Positions 1 through 9,200 of a stretch of 64,000 bases of DNA are shown piece by piece. Position numbers and translations under genes: made by a program. The notes beneath the pieces are model-generated. The model saw only the letters and a program-made list of their open reading frames with translations. It had not been told where the DNA came from and searched no databases. This stretch comes from CAYZJV01 sp964473245 (GTDB taxonomy: Bacteria; Spirochaetota; Spirochaetia; Sphaerochaetales; Sphaerochaetaceae), in contig CAYYOL010000004.1 of the NCBI GenBank assembly GCA_964473245.1, positions 12,834 to 76,833 on the forward strand. The letters are read 5' to 3'. Each line of letters begins with the position of its first letter. Positions within the stretch are counted from its first letter, which is position 1.

Positions 1-193
1 CCACGCTGCAAGAGACAGCCGTTCGATCGAAGAGGTTGGTCAGTACCACCCGATCGAGGCTGAAGACAAGCAGGTTGTCCTCAATGAGGATCGAATCAGG
101 GAGTGGCTTGCCAAAGGCGCACAGCCGTCGGCAACTGTGAAGAAGATTCTCAACAAGCACCAAATCACAGTCAGCAGAACTCCTCAAGAATAG
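1..193 (+). CDS. rpsP: 30S ribosomal protein S16, C-terminal part (5' end outside window)
   Basis: The frame is open from the window edge to the TAG at 191-193 and gives 63 residues of a small-ribosomal-subunit protein. The visible part has the S16 pattern: a DSRS-type segment, a conserved Tyr-His-Pro (YHPIEA), then a helix with REWLAKGAQPS and the VKKIL ending. S16 helps 30S assembly. It heads the widespread order rpsP - KH protein - rimM - trmD - rplS, which is what follows here, so identity is well supported although only about two thirds of the protein is seen. The start, promoter and any leader lie upstream of the window. Confidence 0.93.
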   Translation, partial: HAARDSRSIEEVGQYHPIEAEDKQVVLNEDRIREWLAKGAQPSATVKKILNKHQITVSRTPQE

Positions 194-208
194 TCGGAGG
201 ATTGTGCC

Positions 209-442
209 GTGGAAAAGGATCTTGTTGAATACATTGCCAAATCACTTGTTGACCAGCCAGACGAAGTTTCGGTCAACCTGATCGAGGGTGAACAGTCTAC
301 CATTCTCGAATTGAAGGTTGCCGCCGACGATGTCGGAAAAGTCATTGGGAAGCAGGGACGCATTGCCAATGCGGTACGCGTTATTCTGAGTGCCTCAGCG
401 GCAAAGAGTGGCAAACACGTGCAGTTGGAAATCTTGGACTGA
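209..442 (+). CDS. khpA: KH-domain RNA-binding protein KhpA (YlqC family)
   Basis: A 77-residue protein made of a single KH domain. The RNA-gripping GxxG loop is GKQG at residues 47-50, preceded by VGKVI and followed by a basic helix. KhpA family proteins bind RNA, in Gram-positives together with KhpB, and influence small-RNA and cell-envelope functions; the role in spirochaetes is inferred only. The start is GTG at 209, chosen because a CGGAGG ribosome-binding site lies about 9 bases upstream and the protein then has the family's normal length. Its TGA overlaps the ATG of rimM by one base, so translation is probably coupled. Confidence 0.92.
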   Translation: MEKDLVEYIAKSLVDQPDEVSVNLIEGEQSTILELKVAADDVGKVIGKQGRIANAVRVILSASAAKSGKHVQLEILD

Positions 443-945
443 TGGACTATCTTGCAACCGGGGTCCTCAAGGGACCCCACGGCATTCAAGGAAGTATCAA
501 GCTTCACTCGTTCTCAAGTGAGTACGATCATCTCAGGAATCTGAGAGACGTGCAGTTGCGGAAGGACGGCAAGGAGATTGAGATCAGGATTGAGCACATT
601 CGCCCATCAGGAAAGGAGCTTCTTGTCAAATTCGAGGGTGTCGACACACCTGAGAAGGCGAGAACCTACAATGGATGGGAGATATGGGTTCCCCGATCAG
701 CTGCAGCAACGCTCGATGAAGGGGAAGTCTACGTGGCCGATCTTGCCGAATGCACACTGCAGGTGAACGGTGAAACCGCAGGCTCGGTTGTCGGTGTGAT
801 AGATGGACCGCAGGCTCTACTGTTGGAAGTCGAATCTCTCGTTGACGGCAAACGGTATCTTATCCCATTCATGCGTCAGTTCGTAGGTAGAGTCGATCTT
901 GAAAAGAAGGAGTTGGAACTACTGGTTCCAGAGTTACTCTCATGA
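442..945 (+). CDS. rimM: ribosome maturation factor RimM
   Basis: RimM is a 16S rRNA processing and 30S assembly factor that binds S19. This 167-residue protein has the N-terminal RimM domain with the G-x-HG-x-x-G segment (GPHGIQG, residues 11-17), an EVYVADL linker, and a C-terminal PRC-barrel ending in the family's IPF-x-x-x-FV-x-x-VD pattern. Its length is normal. It overlaps khpA by one base and trmD by four (ATGA), the usual arrangement for this operon. There is nothing odd about it. Confidence 0.95.
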   Translation: MDYLATGVLKGPHGIQGSIKLHSFSSEYDHLRNLRDVQLRKDGKEIEIRIEHIRPSGKELLVKFEGVDTPEKARTYNGWEIWVPRSAAATLDEGEVYVADLAECTLQVNGETAGSVVGVIDGPQALLLEVESLVDGKRYLIPFMRQFVGRVDLEKKELELLVPELLS

Positions 946-1703
946 ATTTCGATATCGTGACACTCTTTCCAGAGATTGTCGAATCGTTCTTTACGAATTC
1001 TATCATGGCTAGGAGCGTGCAAGGCGGCACTATCTCCTACAACTTGGTGAATTTCAGAGACTGGGCGACCGACAAGCACAAGACTTGTGATGATGCTCCC
1101 TACGGGGGTGGAGCCGGCATGGTGATCAAGCCAGAGCCGTTGGGCAGCGCCCTTGAAGCCATAGGAGCGAAGGATAAGCGGGTTATCTATCCCACACCGG
1201 GAGGAAAACCGTTCACTCAGCGATATGCCGAGGAACTCAGCAAGGAACAGGACCTGGTGATCATCTGCGGTAGATACGAGGGTATTGACCAAAGAATCAT
1301 TGACCTGTATGTTGATGACGAGATTTGTATTGGTGATTATGTGATTTCGTCGGGAGAGGTTGCGGCTCTCGTTATAGTGGACGCCGTCTATAGACTGCTC
1401 GATGGGGTAATTAGCGGAGAGTCACTGGTTGAGGAGAGTTTCACCAACGGTTTGTTGGAATATCCTCACTATACAAGGCCCGAGACCTATTGCGGAATTA
1501 CTGTTCCTGAGATATTATTGTCGGGTCATCACGCACGCATTGACCAGTGGCGCTTGCGGAAACGGTTGGAGAAGACCCTTCTGAACCGTCCTGAGTTGTT
1601 GGAAAATGCCGAGTTGCATGAGAGTGCGAAACACATGGTAGCTGAATTGAAAACATATGTTGCGAAGGGGACTGAAGAAGATGGATGTAATCAGAGCGAT
1701 TGA
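942..1703 (+). CDS. trmD: tRNA (guanine-N1-)-methyltransferase TrmD
   Basis: TrmD methylates G37 next to the anticodon using S-adenosylmethionine, which prevents +1 frameshifting. It is a trefoil-knot SPOUT enzyme. The 253-residue product shows YGGGAGM (54-60), GRYEGID (110-116) and IGDYVISSGE (130-139), the last two forming the SAM-binding knot. Length is typical. The start at 942 overlaps the rimM stop in an ATGA. The last 23 bases overlap the start of rplS, so the rplS ribosome-binding region lies inside this gene. Confidence 0.97.
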   Translation: MNFDIVTLFPEIVESFFTNSIMARSVQGGTISYNLVNFRDWATDKHKTCDDAPYGGGAGMVIKPEPLGSALEAIGAKDKRVIYPTPGGKPFTQRYAEELSKEQDLVIICGRYEGIDQRIIDLYVDDEICIGDYVISSGEVAALVIVDAVYRLLDGVISGESLVEESFTNGLLEYPHYTRPETYCGITVPEILLSGHHARIDQWRLRKRLEKTLLNRPELLENAELHESAKHMVAELKTYVAKGTEEDGCNQSD

Positions 1704-2034
1704 GTCAGAACAGATGAAAGATAACGTGGACCACTTTCACGTTGGAGATACAGTGAAGGTTCACTTCACTATCAAGGAAGGCGACAAGGAGCGTATTCAG
1801 GTCTATGAAGGCTTGGTCATAGCGTTCAAGAATGGTGGAATCCGAAAGACCTTCACGGTGAGAAAGAACTCATACGGTGTCGGTGTTGAGCGTGTATTCC
1901 CAGTCCATTCTCCCAGAGTGGTGAAGGTGGATGTCGTCCGCCGTGGTCGGGTACGAAGAGCAAAACTCTACTATATCCGGTCCAAGATTGGTAAGGCGGC
2001 TAAGGTGCCTGAACTGATCATCAAGAAGAGATAA
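1681..2034 (+). CDS. rplS: 50S ribosomal protein L19
   Basis: A 117-residue L19, a protein at the interface of the two ribosomal subunits. The pattern is clear: FHVGDTVKVH, RIQVYEGLVIA, FTVRK-SYGVGVER and the basic end RRAKLYYIR. A longer reading from 1657 would add MLRRGLKK, but ATG 1681 gives the usual L19 N-terminus (MDVIRAIE) and is preceded by a purine-rich GGGACTGAAGAAG stretch. The gene overlaps trmD by 23 bases in a different frame. A hairpin with a short T tract follows at 2063, so this is probably the end of the rpsP operon. Confidence 0.96.
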   Translation: MDVIRAIESEQMKDNVDHFHVGDTVKVHFTIKEGDKERIQVYEGLVIAFKNGGIRKTFTVRKNSYGVGVERVFPVHSPRVVKVDVVRRGRVRRAKLYYIRSKIGKAAKVPELIIKKR

Positions 2035-2062
2035 TCGGATCATAGTGTCTCGTACACTTAAG

Positions 2063-2092
2063 AGGACGGAAGCTTGTAGCGACCGTCCTTTT
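2063..2092 (+). terminator. rho-independent terminator after rplS
   Basis: A 7-bp stem (AGGACGG 2063-2069 with CCGTCCT 2083-2089) with a 13-base loop, running into TTTT. It lies 28 bases past the rplS stop and before the next gene. The loop is rather large and the T tract short, so it may be leaky. Confidence 0.7.
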
Positions 2093-2145
2093 ATGCGTGT
2101 ACAAAGTCGAAGTGTATACACATTTCTCTTGTTGGCAGGATCGTA

Positions 2146-2511
2146 GTGAAACGGCGTAACACTACTGTCGAGAAGGGGAGAGTCGGGGAACAGCTGGCTG
2201 CAACACTGTTGGCGCGTACAGGATATCACATCCTCGAGCGTAATTATCGTAGCCCAGGAAGCGAGCTGGACATCGTTGCCTTGCATAAGAAGTCGAGAAC
2301 ACTCGTCTGTGTAGAGGTTAAGCGATGGGTCAAAGCGTACTATCCGGTGGATGATATTCGCTATGCAGTTCCGATGACCAAGATGTTCAGACTCCGCAAA
2401 GGATTGTCTCACTTCATTGCAACTCATCCGCGATTGGAGTATGATGCTATGCGTATCGATGTGATTCTATTGTACGGAAATCGACTCATACACATGAAAG
2501 GGGAGCAGTAA
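2146..2511 (+). CDS. YraN/UPF0102 family endonuclease-like protein
   Basis: A 121-residue protein of the YraN (UPF0102) family, which has a PD-(D/E)xK nuclease-like fold but no agreed cellular role. Visible motifs are G-x-x-GE (11-15), the RNYRSP segment, then the putative metal-binding residues: E40 and D42 (GSELDIVA) and E57/K59 (VEVKR). It starts with GTG at 2146 behind a GGCAGGA site; an ATG start is not available without losing the conserved GE. The family often lies near rnhB or rplS, as here. The stop overlaps the next ATG by one base (TAATG). Confidence 0.85.
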   Translation: MKRRNTTVEKGRVGEQLAATLLARTGYHILERNYRSPGSELDIVALHKKSRTLVCVEVKRWVKAYYPVDDIRYAVPMTKMFRLRKGLSHFIATHPRLEYDAMRIDVILLYGNRLIHMKGEQ

Positions 2512-3008
2512 TGGCACAAGAACAGCATCGTACTGACAGCCAGAACGGCAGTAATGGTGCGAAACGTCCCGCAAAGAGAAATGAGGGGAGACGGAAACGA
2601 CGTCGTAGAGGCGGAAAGCAGGTACAGAAAAGTACTGGCAGTGGGAATCAGCAACCTTCGCAAGAGAAGAAGCGACGCCCCGAGCACTCCCATGCCCCCA
2701 TCATCGTACCGAAAGTACAAGAGCCGGTTCCCGAATGTGCTTTTTGTGAAAAACCAATCGAAGCGATTGCTCAAGCCATTAGCGGTGCCGAACCCGGCAT
2801 CTTCTACCATTTCGACTGTGTTCTGAGAAAGATCGCAGAGGATGAGAAACTCGCTCCGACTCAGAAAGTGTCCTATATCGGTAAAGGTGTATTCGCGGTA
2901 GTGGATACCGATACCGATGGTAAGTTCATCATAGTGAAAAGAATTCCGTTCGAAAGTCCGGAGAATTTCGCTGCGATGAAACAGTTTGTAGAGGAGCAGA
3001 AACGATGA
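2511..3008 (+). CDS. uncharacterised protein: basic tail plus CxxC/HxxC zinc-type domain
   Basis: I do not recognise this 165-residue protein as a named family. The first 60 residues are low-complexity and strongly basic (GRRKRRRRGGK and RPAKRNEG), as in RNA- or ribosome-binding tails. The second half has a possible zinc site: C-A-F-C at about residues 77-80 and H-F-D-C about 23 residues later, followed by a compact alpha/beta segment (YIGKGVFAVVD, KFIIVKRIPF). It is translationally coupled on both sides: one-base overlap with the yraN-like gene and ATGA overlap with coaD. An RNA-binding or ribosome-associated role is only a guess from its charge and neighbours. Confidence 0.8.
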   Translation: MAQEQHRTDSQNGSNGAKRPAKRNEGRRKRRRRGGKQVQKSTGSGNQQPSQEKKRRPEHSHAPIIVPKVQEPVPECAFCEKPIEAIAQAISGAEPGIFYHFDCVLRKIAEDEKLAPTQKVSYIGKGVFAVVDTDTDGKFIIVKRIPFESPENFAAMKQFVEEQKR

Positions 3009-3511
3009 CGAACAAGCGAAGAGGTTGTGTGAAGGCTATGCTCCCAGGAACGTTCGATCCTCCTACGAACGGACATTTGAATCTTATTGAACGGTCCTCT
3101 CAGCTTTTCGAGACGCTCGATGTGGTTGTCGCAGATAATGTCAGCAAGAAGTGTCTCTTTAGTGCAGAAGAGCGGATGGCTATGTTGAAAGATATGTTGG
3201 CACCGTATCCGAATGTTCGAGTCGTCTCTTATGGGGGGCTTGTGGTCGACTATGCACGGAGAGAGCAGATTGCGGTGATGATTCGTGGCGTACGTGCGTT
3301 GGTAGATTTCGGTTATGAGTTCGAGCTTGCTATGACGAACAAGCAGTTATACCCGGAACTTGAAGTTCTATTCATGCCTACCGATCCCAACTATTTTGTG
3401 CTCAGATCGTCGGCAATCAAAGAGATGGCTGCATTCGGAGCCGATATCAGTACTATGGTCCCGAAGGCGGTCGCGGAAAAGCTGAGAAGCAAGATCAAGT
3501 TGTTGACATAA
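3005..3511 (+). CDS. coaD: phosphopantetheine adenylyltransferase (CoaD)
   Basis: CoaD catalyses the fourth step of coenzyme A synthesis, joining 4'-phosphopantetheine to AMP from ATP. The protein (168 residues) has the nucleotidyltransferase T/HxGH motif as TNGH (21-24) in GTFDPPTNGH, IRGVRALVDFGYEFELA in the middle, and RSSAIKE (134-140) corresponding to the second ATP-binding motif. An N-terminal extension of about 10 residues (MTNKRRGCVK) precedes the usual start; an alternative start could be the ATG of AMLPGTFD, but 3005 makes an ATGA overlap with the previous stop. It sits just before rpmF-acpP-rnc, a fatty-acid and cofactor neighbourhood. Confidence 0.94.
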   Translation: MTNKRRGCVKAMLPGTFDPPTNGHLNLIERSSQLFETLDVVVADNVSKKCLFSAEERMAMLKDMLAPYPNVRVVSYGGLVVDYARREQIAVMIRGVRALVDFGYEFELAMTNKQLYPELEVLFMPTDPNYFVLRSSAIKEMAAFGADISTMVPKAVAEKLRSKIKLLT

Positions 3512-3565
3512 ATACGGGTTTTCGTTATTCTCACAAGAGCATATTTTGAATGAAGAGGTTAACAT

Positions 3566-3754
3566 ATGGCGGTACCAAAACATAAGAGTTCTAAGGCAAG
3601 AGCAGCCTCCAGAAAAGCGGCGAACATGCGCCTTGCCACTCCCACGCTCACTGTGTGCGGAACCTGCGGAAACATGGTGGTCCCCCATCGTGTATGTCCG
3701 AAATGCGGTTTTTACCGTGGTAAGCAGGTAATCGACCAGGAGCAAATGGCTTAA
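3566..3754 (+). CDS. rpmF: 50S ribosomal protein L32
   Basis: A 62-residue L32, starting MAVPKHKSSKAR as the family does. It carries a zinc ribbon: CGTC and CPKC pairs around residues 31-34 and 44-47, so this is the zinc-binding (C+) form. rpmF next to acpP is a common bacterial arrangement linking ribosome and lipid synthesis. A GAAGAGG ribosome-binding site lies about 8 bases before the ATG. Confidence 0.95.
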   Translation: MAVPKHKSSKARAASRKAANMRLATPTLTVCGTCGNMVVPHRVCPKCGFYRGKQVIDQEQMA

Positions 3755-3789
3755 GCACCGGATTGGTCCGGAACCAGGAGGAAGAAAAG

Positions 3790-4032
3790 ATGGATTCACA
3801 AGCTGTATTCGAGAAAGTGAAGAGTTTGATTGCAGAGAAGTTGGAGATTGAAGATAGTAAGATTACACTTGATTCTTCGTTCCGAAAAGACCTTGGTGCC
3901 GATAGTCTCGACACCTACGAATTGGTTTACGCAATCGAAGAAGAGTTGGGCGTCTCCATTCCCGACGAAAAGGCTAACGAGTTTGAGACTGTTCGGGATG
4001 CTGTCGATTTTCTTGCCAAAATGATAAAATAG
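3790..4032 (+). CDS. acpP: acyl carrier protein
   Basis: An 80-residue acidic acyl carrier protein, the carrier of growing fatty acids. The phosphopantetheine attachment site is Ser39 in GADSLD, and it is followed by the helix-II pattern ELVYAIEEELGVSIPDE. I chose ATG 3790 rather than the upstream GTG at 3763 because a strong AGGAGGAAG site lies just before it and the protein then has normal length. The next gene is rnc, the usual partner in many bacteria. Confidence 0.97.
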   Translation: MDSQAVFEKVKSLIAEKLEIEDSKITLDSSFRKDLGADSLDTYELVYAIEEELGVSIPDEKANEFETVRDAVDFLAKMIK

Positions 4033-4045
4033 ACAGATTACGCAT

Positions 4046-4792
4046 ATGTCTCCAAAGGCACAATCTTATGGTAAAGCTCCTGGAATCTCTTCCGAGAGAA
4101 AGCGGGAGCTTTCCTTGTTTCAAAAACAAGCTGAAATTAAGTTCAAGAATCTCGAACTGCTGAATCTCGCATTCTGTCACCGTTCGTATGCGAATGAGAG
4201 CAACGACGATATCGATAACAATGAGCGTCTCGAGTTTCTTGGTGACAGCGTGCTGGGCCTGATCGTAGCCAATTGGCTATTTGTTCACCTGCCGAATCTC
4301 GATGAGGGAGATTTTTCCCGAATCAAGTCATTTGTGGTAAGTGAAGAGAGTCTTGCTGTTGTTGCCAAGCGTTTGCGGGTCGATAATTTCATTCTTATTG
4401 GGAAGGGAGAGGAGTTTTCAGGAGGCCGAAACAAAAAAGCACTCCTTGCAGATTGCATGGAGGCGATATTCGGTGCCTACTTCCTCGATTCCGGATTCAA
4501 AGCGGCCACAGAGTTGGTGCAGCACCTTCTGGTTCCGGAAATCCAGATCGTTCTTGCGAACAAGCATAGAAAAGACTACAAGACACTTCTGCAGGAGTAT
4601 GTGCAGAAACGGTACAAGACCTATCCGAAATACGAGGTGGTCAAGAAAACCGGTCCTGAACACGATAATACATTCTGGGTGAGGGTAGTCGTGCAGAAGA
4701 AGGTCTTCGGTCCTGCTGCGGGAAATAATAAGAAAGAGGGAGAACAAGCTGCAGCGAAGCTTGCCTACGATCAACTTGTGGGCGATCGGTGA
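4046..4792 (+). CDS. rnc: ribonuclease III
   Basis: RNase III cuts double-stranded RNA, including rRNA precursors. The 248-residue protein has the signature NERLEFLGDS (59-68), the second catalytic pair D136 and E139 in DCMEAIFGA, and a C-terminal double-stranded-RNA-binding domain (about 178-245) ending in AAAKLAYDQL. About 25 residues precede the nuclease domain. Its last 22 bases overlap the 3' end of the convergent cca gene, so the two transcripts are antisense to each other there; such a duplex would itself be a substrate for RNase III, but that is speculation. Confidence 0.96.
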   Translation: MSPKAQSYGKAPGISSERKRELSLFQKQAEIKFKNLELLNLAFCHRSYANESNDDIDNNERLEFLGDSVLGLIVANWLFVHLPNLDEGDFSRIKSFVVSEESLAVVAKRLRVDNFILIGKGEEFSGGRNKKALLADCMEAIFGAYFLDSGFKAATELVQHLLVPEIQIVLANKHRKDYKTLLQEYVQKRYKTYPKYEVVKKTGPEHDNTFWVRVVVQKKVFGPAAGNNKKEGEQAAAKLAYDQLVGDR

Positions 4793-6150
4793 TCCTGCGG
4801 CCCCTTGATTCGCTGTTCGTAGTAGTTTCGTGCGATTTCGATGAGCTTCTCGTACTCGTTCTCTGACGGATCGTCCAGAACCGTTTCAAGCAATTGCTTT
4901 AACACAATTCCCATCACAGGACCTTTCGGTATTCCGATCAGAGCCAGATCGTTTCCGTTTACGGCAAGGTCGTGTATCGAGAGTGCCGAACTACTATCTA
5001 GCACTCGATAGATTCGCTTCTCTAGTTCTATGATGTCTTCAGGTCTCGGCTTGCCATGGATCGCGTCTTGATCTGCTAGCCTGAGAGTGAACAGATCATC
5101 CAGCGAATCGGCTCCAACCCGTTTGACGAAACGCCGTACCGCTCCATCGCTCCAGTCGGGGGTATAGTGAAACATATGGTTTCGAATCAGATTCACCACC
5201 GTGGATCGCTCATCGTTGGAACACCGTAAGCGGTTCATGATTCGCTTTGCCATCTTTGCCGAATGTTCCTCGTGACGATAAAACGTGATTTCACCGTCTG
5301 AAGTGATTCTCTTCGCCTGAACTTTCCCAATGTCATGCAATAATGCTGCAAGTCTGACCAGCGGTTTGTTTCTCGTAACTGCATCGCACGCAGCGATACC
5401 ATGGTACATGATATCGTAGGCATGGGCACTTTTCTGTGTCACGTTCTCTCCGGCAGCAAGTTCCGGGAGTAGCACCTCAAGAGCACCGCATGCGTGCATA
5501 GCAAGCAATCCTCTGCTCGGAATGGGAGATTCGAGAATCTTGAAGAGTTCACTTTTAACCCGCTCTCCAGAGATATGCACGAGATTCCCACTCAGTTTCT
5601 TCATGGCATCCATCGTACGCTCTTCGATAGAGAAGTCCAGTTGGGCGGCAAAGCGGCAGGCACGGAGGATTCTCAGAGCATCCTCTGAGAACCGGCTCTC
5701 TGGATCCCCAATTGCCCGAATGAGTCTGTTCTGCAGATCTTCTCTTCCACCGTGGAGATCGACGAGAACTCCTGAATCGGCATGAACAGCAAGCGCATTC
5801 ATGGTAAAATCTCTCCGTTTCAGATCCTCCTCAAGTGACCGAACGAACACAACCTCATCGGGATGACGATGATCCTGGTATTCTCGTTCGATCCTGAATG
5901 TGGTCACCTCATAGGAGTGTCCTTTGAAGAGAACGGTTACCGTTCCATGCTTTATACCGGTAGGTATCACCGCATGGAAGAGTCCCATTACTTCATTCGG
6001 CTGTGCATCGGTAGCGAAATCGAAGTCGTGTGTTGCTCGTCGCAACAAGTGATCGCGCACTGCGCCCCCTACGATGTACAGGGAGTGTCCCGCATCGGAA
6101 AAGTGTGTTGCGAATTGACGAACAGTACGAGGAATGGGAAAATCAGCCAT
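4771..6150 (-). CDS. cca: CCA tRNA nucleotidyltransferase (class II) with HD domain
   Basis: This enzyme adds or repairs the CCA end of tRNA. The 459-residue protein has the class II nucleotidyltransferase head: GGAVRD (28-33), catalytic DFD (42-44), TGIKHGT (64-70) and RRDFTMNA (112-119). It is followed by tRNA-binding helices and an HD phosphohydrolase domain with HDIGK at 272-276. The TGIKHGT segment and the absence of the poly(A)-polymerase motif separate it from the second family member at 18009. Both tRNA genes in this window lack encoded CCA, so the activity is needed. The gene is convergent with and overlaps rnc by 22 bases. Confidence 0.92.
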   Translation of the reverse strand: MADFPIPRTVRQFATHFSDAGHSLYIVGGAVRDHLLRRATHDFDFATDAQPNEVMGLFHAVIPTGIKHGTVTVLFKGHSYEVTTFRIEREYQDHRHPDEVVFVRSLEEDLKRRDFTMNALAVHADSGVLVDLHGGREDLQNRLIRAIGDPESRFSEDALRILRACRFAAQLDFSIEERTMDAMKKLSGNLVHISGERVKSELFKILESPIPSRGLLAMHACGALEVLLPELAAGENVTQKSAHAYDIMYHGIAACDAVTRNKPLVRLAALLHDIGKVQAKRITSDGEITFYRHEEHSAKMAKRIMNRLRCSNDERSTVVNLIRNHMFHYTPDWSDGAVRRFVKRVGADSLDDLFTLRLADQDAIHGKPRPEDIIELEKRIYRVLDSSSALSIHDLAVNGNDLALIGIPKGPVMGIVLKQLLETVLDDPSENEYEKLIEIARNYYEQRIKGPQDHRSPTS

Positions 6151-6233
6151 GCGCCTATGCTACCTATCCCCCGATACTATTGTCAATACAGATTGAATAT
6201 AACGCGTAAAATGTCTATAGTTGACCCTATGGT

Positions 6234-6261
6234 TTGTCACGAGTGCCTCGTGAGTTACTAT
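6234..6261 (+). promoter_or_regulatory. candidate ileS promoter containing an inverted repeat
   Basis: A possible -35 TTGTCA (6234-6239), 16-bp spacer and -10 TACTAT (6256-6261) lie in the divergent cca/ileS gap. The spacer holds a perfect inverted repeat: TCACGAG (6237-6243), TGC, CTCGTGA (6247-6253). A protein bound there would block RNA polymerase. No T-box-like leader is possible, because only about 20 bases would separate the start of transcription from the ribosome-binding site. Confidence 0.4.
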
Positions 6262-6288
6262 ATTCACATTCGATGAGGAGTTCCAGCA

Positions 6289-9200
6289 ATGTTTAATCCG
6301 GTTGATCCGAAAGTAGATTTTCCCAAGATGGAAGAGAACATCCAGAAATTCTGGGAGGAGCACGATATCTATCAGAAGTCTGTGGAAAACAGAAGCGCAG
6401 ACAACGAGTATGTCTTTTATGACGGTCCTCCCTTCGCTACAGGTCTTCCTCATTTCGGACACCTGGTACCAGGAACCATCAAGGATCTCTATCCTCGTTA
6501 CCAGACAATGAAAGGCAAGAGGGTGAATAGACGGTTCGGATGGGACTGTCATGGCCTGCCTGTCGAATATGAGATAGAGAAATCGTTGAATATCACCGGA
6601 CACAAGGCTGTAATGGAGTATGGAGTTGCAAAATTCAATGAGCAGTGTCGGTCAATCGTGTTGCGATACACTTCCGAGTGGAAGGCCACCATTAACCGAA
6701 TGGGCCGCTGGGTCGATTTCGAAAATGGATATCGCACCATGGATACCGACTACATGGAGAGTATCTGGTGGGTATTCAAGACGCTCCATGAAAAGGGGCT
6801 GATCTATGAAGGCTACAACATTCTCCCCTATAGTCCTGCACTCGCTACTCCGCTGTCAAATTTCGAAGTCAATCTTGGAGGGTACCAAGATGTAGTCGAT
6901 CCAGCTGTCACGGTCCGATTCAAGATAGACGGTGAACAGGATACCTACTTTCTCGCATGGACCACTACACCATGGACCCTCCCGTCGAACCTTGCGCTCG
7001 CACTCGGACCGGATATCGATTATGTGAAGGTCAAAGATGTGAAAGATGAGGTCTTCTATATTCTTGGGGAGGGGCGACTCGATCACTACTACAAAGATCC
7101 TTCGGACTACGAGATCGTACAGCGATACAAGGGTAAGGAGCTTGCCGGCTTGCGCTATGAGCCGCTGTTTCCCTTCTTCGCTCACTTGAAACAGGATGGC
7201 GCATTCCTTGCTGTGCTCGGAGACTACGTTAGTGTCGAAGACGGTAGTGGTATCGTCCATACAGCTCCGGGTTTCGGAGAAGACGATTACCAGGTACTGA
7301 AGGGAACCGGGATTCCTGTGGTCTGTCCTATAGATGATGATTGTAAATTCACTGAAGAGGTCCCTCTCTGGGAAGGCGTGTTCGTCAAAGATGCCGACTC
7401 TTCGATCGTGAAATGGCTTAAAGAGAATGGAAAACTGGTGAAGCGAGAGAACTATCTGCATAGTTATCCCTTCTGCTACCGAACACACAAACCCCTGATC
7501 TACCGAGCAATGGCCTGTTGGTATGTCGATGTGACTAAGTTAAAGAGCTCTATGCTGAACGCCAACGATCAGATCACCTGGATGCCTGCACACTTGAAAC
7601 ACGGTCGCTTTGGTAAATGGCTCGAAGGTGCTAGAGATTGGGCTATCAGTCGGAACCGGTTCTGGGGAAATCCCATTCCCGTGTGGAAAAGCGATAGCTC
7701 AGATCATGTGGAAGTGATCGGATCAATCGATGAACTTGAGGAGAAAAGTGGTGTGAGAGTCACCGATCTGCACAAGCATTTCGTGGACGACATCACCTGG
7801 CCGAGTCCAGACGGGAAGGGTACTATGAGGCGAATTCCCGATGTGCTCGACTGCTGGTTTGAATCTGGTTCCATGCCCTATGCGCAGAATCACTATCCGT
7901 TCGAACATAAGGAGTTTGTTGAGGAGCATTTCCCTGCAGATTTTATCTGTGAAGGATTGGACCAGACACGAGGTTGGTTCTATACACTGGTGATCATCGG
8001 AGCAGCGCTGTTTGATAAGCCGGCATTCTTGAACTGTGTGACTAACGGGATTGTACTTACCGCCGATGGGAAGAAGATGTCCAAATCGTTGAAGAACTAC
8101 TCCGATCCCATGGATCTCGTTGGTCAGTATGGCGCCGATGCACTCCGCTTCGCTCTCATGAACAGTGCTGTGACCCGTGCAGAGGATCTCAAGTTCTCTG
8201 AAGATGGGGTAAAAGAGGTACTCAAGACACTAATCATCCCGTTGTGGAATGCCTACTCCTTCTTTGTGACATATGCGAACATCGATGGGTATGAACCGTC
8301 TGTTTCTTCATTCGAACAGCTGACCAACCCTATGGATCGATGGATCGTATCTGCCAGCGAAGCACTCGCTCAGGAGGTTGGAGATGCGTGGGATCACTAT
8401 GAGACCCAACGTGGTTGCACCGCGATTGTCTCCTTTTTGGACTCATTGAACAATTGGTACATCAGACGGAGTCGACGTCGTTTTTGGCGGTCAGAAAACG
8501 ATTCTGACAAAAAACAAGCCTATGATACGCTCTACCGCGTGCTCATGACGGTCATCCATGCCGCAGCACCGGTCATTCCGTTCACTACCGATGAGATTTT
8601 CCTCAATCTGAAGACCGATACAATGTGTGAATCGATTCACCTAAGTGATTTTCCGACATACGACGAGAATCAGCGCGATTTCCTGCTTGAACGGAAGATG
8701 GAACTGACCAGACAGGCTATCACCATGGGCCGATCGTTGAGAAGCATACACAATATCAAGATCAGACAACCGCTGAAACAGCTCTACTTGGTTACCCGCG
8801 ATCCTGAAGAGCGCGAAATACTGAGCACCATGCAGGATATCATCGAAGAGGAGCTGAACATCAAACAGATCACCATTCAAGCCGATGAGAGTGGTCTCGT
8901 CTCCTATCAGGCAAAGGCAAACTTCAAGGTACTTGGTAAGCAGCTGGGTAAGCATATGAAAGAAGTCGCAGCCCTCATTCAAGAGATGGAGAGCGACACT
9001 ATCGCTTCGATTCTCGATGGGGGATCGGTCTCGTTGTCCTATGCAGGAGGGGAGATCGAAATCGGCCTCGATGATATCATCGTTCAGCGGTTCGAGAAGG
9101 AGCATCTGAAGGTGATCAACGAGGGGCAACTCACGGTCGGTTTCGATACCGAGATCACCCAGGACCTCCTCCTTGAGGGTATTGCTCGAGATATCGTGCG

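Noticed and set aside
6151..6288. A T-box or other riboswitch leader for ileS
   Set aside because: The gap is too short after the best promoter and has no specifier loop, T-box sequence or terminator.
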